DNA of 64,000 bases, from NCBI RefSeq assembly GCF_900129635.1, contig NZ_FSRB01000001.1, positions 1,031,501-1,095,500 on the forward strand. The letters run 5' to 3'. A model generated the notes under the pieces. The model did not search any database and was not told the origin of the DNA. It saw only the letters and a list, made by a program, of their open reading frames with translations. Source of the stretch: Singulisphaera sp. GP187. GTDB taxonomy: Bacteria > Planctomycetota > Planctomycetia > Isosphaerales > Isosphaeraceae. Made by a program: the position numbers and the translations under genes. Positions 57,413 through 64,000 of this stretch are shown here, in pieces; the first letter of the stretch is position 1; each line of letters starts with the position of its first letter.

Positions 57413-57930
57413 ACCAGATCGAACGAATCCACGATGAGTTGGCCAAACGATTCCCCAATCTGCCGATCAACCTGGACGAGCCGGCCAACGAGAAGGGGCC
57501 GTGGTTCCTGTTCGCGCAACGGGGTGAGGGGTTGCCTCATCTCGCGATCGAGTGGAGACCGGATCGGGGTTTCGGCGTCTCCACGCCGGGTGACGATGAG
57601 TTTGGCATGGGTCCGGACGAGGTCTACTCCAACGCGCGAGAGGCGACGGATCGGGCCGTCGAGCTGATCGAGACAGGAGGCCGATCGGTGCCCCCTGACG
57701 CGGTACGCTTGGCGGAACTTCGCCAACGCCAGGGGCTCTCTCAGATCGAGCTTGCGGAACGGGCGGGGATGAAGCAAGCGAACGTCTCGCGGATCGAAAG
57801 CCGGGGCGATGTCCTGGTCAGCACGCTGGCGAAGATGGTCGAGGCGATGGGCGGAGAGCTCTCGATCCGGGCCCGGTTCCCCGGGGGCGTGGAGCAGGAG
57901 ATCGAGATTTTTGGAGAGAAGCGATCGTGA
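57409..57930 (+). CDS. XRE-family antitoxin-like regulator
   Basis: 173 residues. The C-terminal helix-turn-helix (LRQRQGLSQIELAERAGMKQ, NVSRIESRGDVLVSTLAKMV) is HigA/XRE-like. The first about 95 residues (ERIHDELAKRFPNLPINLDE, GKGPWFLFAQRGEGL-like segment) form a separate domain, perhaps a partner-binding part. It overlaps the gene before by 4 bases and the tiny frame after by 4 bases. Probable role: autorepression and neutralising a partner. Confidence 0.85.
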   Translation: MNQIERIHDELAKRFPNLPINLDEPANEKGPWFLFAQRGEGLPHLAIEWRPDRGFGVSTPGDDEFGMGPDEVYSNAREATDRAVELIETGGRSVPPDAVRLAELRQRQGLSQIELAERAGMKQANVSRIESRGDVLVSTLAKMVEAMGGELSIRARFPGGVEQEIEIFGEKRS

Positions 57931-57980
57931 CCAAGGCCAACAAGTCCGGCCAAAATAAAGTCCTCCAGGCCCTCGAGTGA
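57927..57980 (+). CDS. Tiny coupled frame after XRE gene, probably a gene remnant
   Basis: A GTG overlapping the XRE stop (GTGA) opens MTKANKSGQNKVLQALE and stops after 17 codons, and TTGGAGAGAAG lies just upstream as a good ribosome site. The coupling suggests a third gene once followed; the rest is lost. Confidence 0.35.
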   Translation: MTKANKSGQNKVLQALE

Positions 57981-58229
57981 GAGATGCTCTGGGGGCTTGA
58001 CTCCGGCGACGCCTTCGACGGATGGGGGCGGCCGGCTCGGTTCTCGGCGACCCCGCCCACGCCGCTTGCCCGGCCCCGACCTCCGCGGAACGCTCAATTA
58101 ATCACGTGCCTTAACCTCGCCACATTCTGAACCGGGGATTCGTCCCTGATTCTCGACGCCCCGTCCGGAGGTTAAGGCCCGGGCGGAGCGATTATAGGGC
58201 GGTCGGTGGCCATGCACCTGAAGAGGATT
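57981..58229. other. Intergenic region before duplicated segment
   Basis: It contains an 11-bp perfect inverted repeat GCCTTAACCTC / GAGGTTAAGGC (58108-58118 and 58168-58178) and the GTGGCCATGCACCTGAAGAGG motif at 58205-58225, directly at the border of the duplicated segment. No gene. Confidence 0.5.
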
Positions 58230-60294
58230 AAGGAGGGGGGCCTGGAAAATTTATCGAGGCCAGCGACCAGGTCCCATCTTCACTGAATTCCCCAAGCTTC
58301 CCCCACTGAAGTGCCTGGCTACTCTTAAACTCCCGCTCACCTTCAGCGGCAATCGATCCTTCAACTACACCTCCGTTTTCGGCTTCGCCGGTGCCGACAC
58401 GTTCACCTAGAGCGGCAATCAGTTCAGCCGAGATATCCGAACGTTTCGGATCCGTGGCGAGGACGGCAAGCCTGTCTGATCCCGTCTGGCCGCCGAACGA
58501 ATGGCTGAACTTCCCGGCCGTTCAATCGGCTCGCGATACCACCATGTTGCGCACACGTTGAATTTTGAAAACAGAATCGCGCAATATCCCAAAGATCAAT
58601 ATTTTATGTCGATTGTCCAGAAAGGTCGATGATGCAGACGGGATGTGCTGACGATGAATTTCAAGGTCTTTTCTCCCATGATTTGCATCATTCTCCTCAA
58701 TGGACAATTGCAATCTTGCCGCCGCCATGGTTTGATTGGCCGCTCGATTTGACTTCAGCACGGGCGATCGATGAACTTGATCGCCCCTCATCTGTGATGC
58801 CTTGCCGCGGTGAAGAGGCCATGGCATGTCATCCTATCGAAATTCTCAGTGGCCATACGGTCGAGTGACGATGCTCTGGCACGGATCACTGAATTTAGTA
58901 TTAGAGATAATCGAATAAATTATCGATGAGGGCGTGTCAGGCCTCGTCCGGTGTCATTCCTCGCGCCGCCCGGGCCGGAGGCGGACCCCTCACTACACCG
59001 AGAGTCCCCCCCAAATGCTGCGCCGTCGATCCGCCGCCGAACGCCGCCAGGCTCGCCGTATTCGATCCCAGCGTAAGTACTTGCCCTCGGTCCAATCCCT
59101 CGAACAGCGACAATTGCTCGCATCCTCGATCATCGACGATGGGGACTCCGGCTTCGTCGCCAGTGGGAATTGGGTGCCCATCGCCTCCGCAGGCTATAGC
59201 TTTAACGATGACTTCCACTACGGCGCCTCCGCCGGCACCAACGGCTCGTCCACCGCAACCTGGACCTTCGAGAACCTGACCCCGGGGCAATACCTGGTCG
59301 CGGCCACCTGGGAAACCCTCAGCAATCGCGCGACCAACGCCCCTTATACCATCCTGGATGGGGCGACGGCCGTGGGGACCGCGACGGTCAACCAGCGGTT
59401 GGCCCCCGGTGACTTCAGCGATTCCGGAGCGTCGTGGCGTGGGTTGGGGATCTACACGGTCACCGGCAACAGCCTCTCGGTCCGGCTGACGGACCTGGCC
59501 GATGGTTATGTCATCGCCGACGCCATGTTCCTTGAGCGGGTCGAAGGGGCGCGGGCCGAAGTGTTCGACGGCCCGACCCGTGTCGCCGATGGGATGGGCA
59601 AGTCCAACTTCGGCGTGACTGCGATCGGCCAATCGCTGGTCAAGACCTTCACCGTCCGTAACTCGGGCACCGCCGATCTGCATCTGACAGGGCCGATTGC
59701 GTTACCGACGGGGTTCAGCCTCGAGGCGAACTTCGGCGCCACGACGCTGGCCCCCGGCGCCTCGACCACCTTCGCAATCCGCTACGGTGCGGCCACTGCC
59801 ATGGCATCGGGTGAGATCGCCTTCGACACCGACGACGCCGTTCAGGGTCGCTACAGCTTCAATGTCACAGGGGCGACATCGAAGGGTGGCAGGGGCATCG
59901 ACGATGGGGAGTCGGGCTTCGTCGCGAGCGGGAATTGGGTGTTCGTCGCCTCGAACTATAGCTTTCGCGACGACTTCGGCTACGGCGCCTCCGCCGGCAC
60001 CAACGGCTCGTCCACCGCAACCTGGACCTTCGAGAACCTGACTCCGGGGCAATACCTGGTCGCGGCCACCTGGGAACCCCTCAGCAATCGCGCGACCAAT
60101 GCCCCTTATACCATCCTGGATGGGGCGACGACCGTGGGGACCGCGACGGTCAACCAGCGGTTGGCCCCCGGTGACTTCAGCGATTCCGGAGCGTCGTGGC
60201 GTGGGTTGGGGATCTACACGGTCACCAGCAACAGCCTCTCGGTCCGGCTGACGGACTTGGCCGATGGTTATGTCATTGCTGATGCCATGCTCCT
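58230..60294 (+). repeat. Duplicated segment, copy 2 (uninterrupted)
   Basis: It matches 42031-43148 joined to 46305-47255. It includes the upstream region with the fossil repeat (58325-58410), the leader, both golvesin-like domains and the anchor domain. The match ends sharply at ATGCTCCT (47255 and 60294). The coding part differs by few substitutions, the upstream part by more. This copy has neither insertion nor frameshift. Confidence 0.9.
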
Positions 60295-63200
60295 TGTCCC
60301 GCTCCCCGGGGCCACCCCGGGCCGGACACTCACCACGATCGAGGGCGGGTCGTCTACGGGCGTCGAGGGGCAATCGCAAACGGTTACGGTCGCCACGTTC
60401 CACGACGCCAACCCGTTCGTCCAACCGACCGACTTCACGGCCACGATCGATTGGGGCGATGGGGTTGTGACGACGGGTCACATCGAGCCTGGTATAAGCG
60501 GCGGGTTCAATGTTTCCGGAACCCATACGTACACTGTGATCGGCACGCACACGGTCTCCGTTCAAGTCGACGCGATCGCCGGTGGTATGCTCAGCGTGGG
60601 CGGGAGCGTCACCACGTCGCCCGCGGCCCCGACCGGCCTGTCGGCCCAGGTCATCTCCGGGGGCCGGATCGACCTGTCGTGGACGAACCACTCCTCGGGC
60701 GCAACGAGCTACTCCGTCGAGCAATCACCGAACGGGTCGTCGAACTGGACGCAGATCGGGACGATCACCGGTTCGACAACGACATTCACGGCGTCCGGGC
60801 CGTTCTCCGGCGCGACGTCGTACGATTTCCGAGTCCGCGCGGCCGCGGCCGGTGTCTTCTCCGACCCCACGGCGACGACGGTCACCACCCCCGCGTTTCC
60901 GAGCCGGCCCACCCTCACTTCAGCCACCGTGCAGTGGGACAAGTCGGTCACTCTGTCATGGACCGACGTGGCGGACGAGACCGGGTATCGTGTGGAGCGA
61001 TCGGCGAACGACAGCGGCACCTGGACCATCGCCGGCACGGTGGGCGCAGGGGTGACGACCTTCACCGACACGGGGTCGCACGAAGCCCCGCTCTACTCGT
61101 ATCGCGTCACCGCCACCAATGCGGTTGGTGACTCGGCGGCTAGCGTCCCCATGAGAGTGGCCACGACCAACCCGACGCCGATCAACCTGACGGCCACCCC
61201 CGCCGCCAACGACCGGATCAACCTCGCTTGGACCGACACCTCGACGAACGAACTGGGGTTCAGGGTGGAACGCTCGACGGATGGCGTCGCCTTCACCCAG
61301 ATCGGAACCGTAGCCGCCAATGAAACCTCCTACGCCGCCACGGGGCTGACGAGCGGGACCAACTACCAGTTCCGAATCCGGGCCTATAAGACCGGCGAAA
61401 CGTCGGCTTATTCGAATGTCGTCAGTGCTTCGACCACCACGATGGTTCCGAATGCCCCCGCCGATCTCGTGGTCACTCCGTCCGTGAGCGGCCGGCTCGA
61501 TCTGTCATGGCTCAGCACGTCGGATAATCCGCAAGGGTTCAAGATCGAGCGCTCGGCCGATGGAGTGAATTTCACTCAGGTGAACACCGTCCCCACCCCA
61601 GGTTTTTCAGACACAGGGCTCACGCCTGGAGTGACCTACTTCTATCGCGTCCGTGCCTACAATAACGCGGGCGATTCCGCTTACTCCGCAATCACCAGCG
61701 CGGTCACTCTCCTGCTCAACGCACCGGCCAGCCTCTCCCTAACCGTGATCTCGAGCAGTCGGATCGACCTCACCTGGCGAGACTACTCTAATAATGAGAC
61801 CGGGTTCAAAGTCGAGTTCTCGACCGACGGTCTGAGCTTCACTGAGTTCGGGACCGCCCCGGCAGGGGTGATTAACTCAGGCTACCCGGTCACCTACCCG
61901 GTCACGGGGCTCTCGGCCGGAACGACCTACGTCTTCCGCGTCCGGGCGACCAATAGCCAAGGAGACTCGTCCTATTCCAACGTTGCCTCGGCGCGGACCA
62001 GCACCATCCCGACGGCACCAACAAACCTGACTGCCACGGCCGGTGGCAACGACCGGATCAACCTGGCCTGGACCAGTACATCGACGAACGAACAAGGGTT
62101 CAAGATCGAGCGCTCGACCGACGGGGTGAGCTTCACGCAAGTGGGGACGGTGACGGCCGGGCAAACCACATACGCGGCGACAGGACTGACTCCTGGGACG
62201 ACCTACTACTTCCAGGTGCGGGCCTACAACGGCGACGACTCGGCCTACTCCAACACCACCAACGCGCAGACGACGACCCTCCTTCCTCCCGCCCCCTTCG
62301 CCTTTAAGGCCGTCCCAGTCTCGAGCAGCCAGGTTGGCGTATCTTGGGTTAATGATTCCAGCGATGTGAATGCCTATAAAGTTGAACGGTCCAGCGATGG
62401 TGTGACGTTCACCGAGGTTGCCACGATCTCCGGGCTCGCCACGAGTTATCAGTTCGTTGGCCTGACGGCCCTCACGACGTATACGTTCCGGATCCGCGCT
62501 TTGAACGCGGCCAATCTTTCAAGCTCCTCCGTGAGCGTGTCGGCGACGACCACGGCCACCGTCCCGGCTGATCCCAATGGTCTGACGGCCACAGCCATCT
62601 CCAACCGCGAGGTCGACCTGACCTGGACGGACAACGCCGACAACGAGCAGTATTACTGGGTCGAGCGTGCGACCAACGGGGGAGCCTTCAGCGAAGGCTA
62701 CTTGGCCGGGGCCAATCAAACCACGTTCCGGGTCGGGAACCTGGCGGCGGGGACGATATACGACTTCCGGGTGCGGGCGTGGGATGGGGGCAGTAACTAC
62801 TCCGGGTACACCGCAACGGTCCGCGTCACGACCCTCTCGGTCAACGCACCGACCAGCTTGACCGCCAATGCGACGTCTCCCACTCAAGTCACCCTGAAGT
62901 GGTCGCACAACACCTCCGGCGAGCTCGGGTACAAGATCGAACGCTCGACCGACGGTGTCGTGTTCACCCAGGTCGCCACGATCACGAACCAGGGCGCCAC
63001 CAGCTACTCGGACAACAACCTGGCGGCCGGGGCGATTTACTTCTATCGCGTCCGGACTTACACCTCGACAAGTGACTCGGCTTACTCGAACACCGCGACC
63101 GTGACAACGCCGGCCGCCGTACCCCCGAGTCTGTTGTCGGGGGTGGTCAAATCGGGCAGCCGAATCGACCTGATCTGGGGGGACTATTCGAATAACGAGG

Positions 63201-64000
63201 ATGGGTTCAAAGTCGAACGCTCGACCGACGGCGTGAGCTTCAATCAGGTGGGGACCGCTCCGGCGGGGGCAGGTAACTATGGTGCCGGAATCGGCTATTC
63301 GGCGACGGGACTCTCGGCCGGGACGATCTATTACTTCCGGGTCCGGGCGTACAATGCCCAGGGCGACTCGACCTACTCGAATGTCTTGATGTTGCGGTCA
63401 AGCACGGTCCCGACAACCCCCGCGAACCTGACGGCCACGCCCGCCTCCAGCGTCCGGATCAACCTGGCCTGGACGGACACATCGACGAACGAGCAAGGGT
63501 TCAAGGTTGAACGCTCGACCGACGGAGTGAGCTTCACGCAGATCGGAACCCCGGGAGCCGGCGAAACCACGTACCCGGCGACGGGACTGACGCCAGGGAC
63601 GACGTACTACTTCCGGGTGCGGGCGTCCAATGGCGACGACTCGGCCTACTCCACCATCGCCAGCGCCACGACCCTCGCCAGTGCGATCCCAACGGTCCCG
63701 AGCGTCCCCATCAACCTGGCGTTCACGTCCGCCTCCAGTGGTTCGCTCTCCCTCACATGGACGGGTACCTCGGACAACGAGCAAGGCTTCAAGGTCGAGC
63801 GTTCCAGCGACGGGGTGAACTTCACCCCCGTCGCCACGACCTCCGCGGGACAGACCTGGTACGGAGATCCCGGGCTCACCCCCGGAACGACTTATTTCTA
63901 CCGGGTCCGGGCGTACAACTCGGCCGGCGACTCGGGGTACAGCGGCACGGCGAGCGGAACGACCCTTTTCTTGATTGCCCCCACTTCGCTGGCAGCGGAC
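59015..64000 (+). CDS. Giant surface protein with golvesin, PKD-like and fibronectin type III domains, 3' end beyond window
   Basis: 1,662 codons without a stop to the window end. The leader (MLRRRSAAERRQARRIRSQR, LEQRQLLA) and domains up to residue about 427 equal those of the first giant gene. Then comes a PKD-like domain (FTATIDWGDGVVTTGHI, HTYTVIGTHTVSVQVDAIAG) and twelve fibronectin type III domains of about 88-105 residues, with a thirteenth starting; each has LSWTD.S.NE.GF.VERS and T.Y.FRVRAYN..G.SAYS. The start follows the same reasoning as in the first copy. Expected to be exported and exposed. Whether it ends in a toxin tip or an anchor lies outside the window. Confidence 0.92.
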   Translation, partial: MLRRRSAAERRQARRIRSQRKYLPSVQSLEQRQLLASSIIDDGDSGFVASGNWVPIASAGYSFNDDFHYGASAGTNGSSTATWTFENLTPGQYLVAATWETLSNRATNAPYTILDGATAVGTATVNQRLAPGDFSDSGASWRGLGIYTVTGNSLSVRLTDLADGYVIADAMFLERVEGARAEVFDGPTRVADGMGKSNFGVTAIGQSLVKTFTVRNSGTADLHLTGPIALPTGFSLEANFGATTLAPGASTTFAIRYGAATAMASGEIAFDTDDAVQGRYSFNVTGATSKGGRGIDDGESGFVASGNWVFVASNYSFRDDFGYGASAGTNGSSTATWTFENLTPGQYLVAATWEPLSNRATNAPYTILDGATTVGTATVNQRLAPGDFSDSGASWRGLGIYTVTSNSLSVRLTDLADGYVIADAMLLVPLPGATPGRTLTTIEGGSSTGVEGQSQTVTVATFHDANPFVQPTDFTATIDWGDGVVTTGHIEPGISGGFNVSGTHTYTVIGTHTVSVQVDAIAGGMLSVGGSVTTSPAAPTGLSAQVISGGRIDLSWTNHSSGATSYSVEQSPNGSSNWTQIGTITGSTTTFTASGPFSGATSYDFRVRAAAAGVFSDPTATTVTTPAFPSRPTLTSATVQWDKSVTLSWTDVADETGYRVERSANDSGTWTIAGTVGAGVTTFTDTGSHEAPLYSYRVTATNAVGDSAASVPMRVATTNPTPINLTATPAANDRINLAWTDTSTNELGFRVERSTDGVAFTQIGTVAANETSYAATGLTSGTNYQFRIRAYKTGETSAYSNVVSASTTTMVPNAPADLVVTPSVSGRLDLSWLSTSDNPQGFKIERSADGVNFTQVNTVPTPGFSDTGLTPGVTYFYRVRAYNNAGDSAYSAITSAVTLLLNAPASLSLTVISSSRIDLTWRDYSNNETGFKVEFSTDGLSFTEFGTAPAGVINSGYPVTYPVTGLSAGTTYVFRVRATNSQGDSSYSNVASARTSTIPTAPTNLTATAGGNDRINLAWTSTSTNEQGFKIERSTDGVSFTQVGTVTAGQTTYAATGLTPGTTYYFQVRAYNGDDSAYSNTTNAQTTTLLPPAPFAFKAVPVSSSQVGVSWVNDSSDVNAYKVERSSDGVTFTEVATISGLATSYQFVGLTALTTYTFRIRALNAANLSSSSVSVSATTTATVPADPNGLTATAISNREVDLTWTDNADNEQYYWVERATNGGAFSEGYLAGANQTTFRVGNLAAGTIYDFRVRAWDGGSNYSGYTATVRVTTLSVNAPTSLTANATSPTQVTLKWSHNTSGELGYKIERSTDGVVFTQVATITNQGATSYSDNNLAAGAIYFYRVRTYTSTSDSAYSNTATVTTPAAVPPSLLSGVVKSGSRIDLIWGDYSNNEDGFKVERSTDGVSFNQVGTAPAGAGNYGAGIGYSATGLSAGTIYYFRVRAYNAQGDSTYSNVLMLRSSTVPTTPANLTATPASSVRINLAWTDTSTNEQGFKVERSTDGVSFTQIGTPGAGETTYPATGLTPGTTYYFRVRASNGDDSAYSTIASATTLASAIPTVPSVPINLAFTSASSGSLSLTWTGTSDNEQGFKVERSSDGVNFTPVATTSAGQTWYGDPGLTPGTTYFYRVRAYNSAGDSGYSGTASGTTLFLIAPTSLAAD

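Noticed and set aside
42031..60294. CRISPR array
   Set aside because: Repeats here are dispersed or tandem coding repeats; there are no regularly spaced short repeats with unique spacers anywhere in the window.

Overview
The window is high-GC bacterial DNA that reads as a planctomycete, most likely from the Isosphaeraceae side of the phylum. The main clues are a DUF1559 pseudopilin-like gene (25.3-26.4 kb), an ECF sigma factor translationally coupled to a Ser/Thr kinase (22.3-24.0 kb), an ABC/GldG/DUF4340 cluster (8.2-13.5 kb), and giant surface proteins opening with an Arg-rich leader and LEQRQLLA, the usual start of planctomycete extracellular proteins. The genus is an inference; no rRNA is present. 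Intergenic DNA is unusually rich in long perfect or near-perfect inverted repeats.

0-41.8 kb is an ordinary chromosomal backbone. It holds a partial ABC exporter, cyanophycin synthetase, a branched-chain amino acid block (ilvN, ilvC, ferredoxin; ilvE lies at 36.6 kb), the GldA/GldG/DUF4340 transporter cluster, an oxidoreductase, tRNA-Arg(ACG), peptide deformylase, a potassium-channel-like protein, tRNA-Ser(GGA), a thioredoxin, the sigma/kinase pair, a lipoprotein plus DUF1559 gene, ComB, glycyl-tRNA synthetase with a sugar-isomerase-like gene, a second sigma factor with an anti-sigma-like partner whose outer domain resembles DUF1559, a NUDIX hydrolase, a universal stress protein, a LolCD-type exporter, lysyl-tRNA synthetase and a VOC protein.

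41.8-64 kb is an accessory region. A giant surface-protein gene (42,817-55,324) has an N-terminal export leader, two golvesin-like domains around a choice-of-anchor domain, ten cadherin/VCBS-like repeats, a Gly/Tyr/Trp-rich stretch, about 1,100 residues of Ser/Asp/Asn/Thr low complexity, and a C-terminal domain that looks like a toxin tip. It is followed 2 bp later by a small AT-richer gene in the position of an immunity gene. The gene is broken three times: by an ISAzo13-type element (itself split by an IS4-family element, both with visible target duplications) and by two single-base deletions in G and C runs. Removing the insertion and restoring the two bases gives one exact frame of 3,116 codons plus stop.

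Downstream lie a REP-associated HUH transposase, a small XRE antitoxin-like operon with a palindrome in front, and a second giant gene (59,015 to beyond the window end). That gene carries a near-identical copy of about 2.07 kb of the first gene's upstream DNA and N-terminus, but continues into a PKD-like domain and an array of fibronectin type III domains. The two loci look like an N-terminal export cassette duplicated onto different bodies, and the first is a candidate (now decayed) polymorphic-toxin system.
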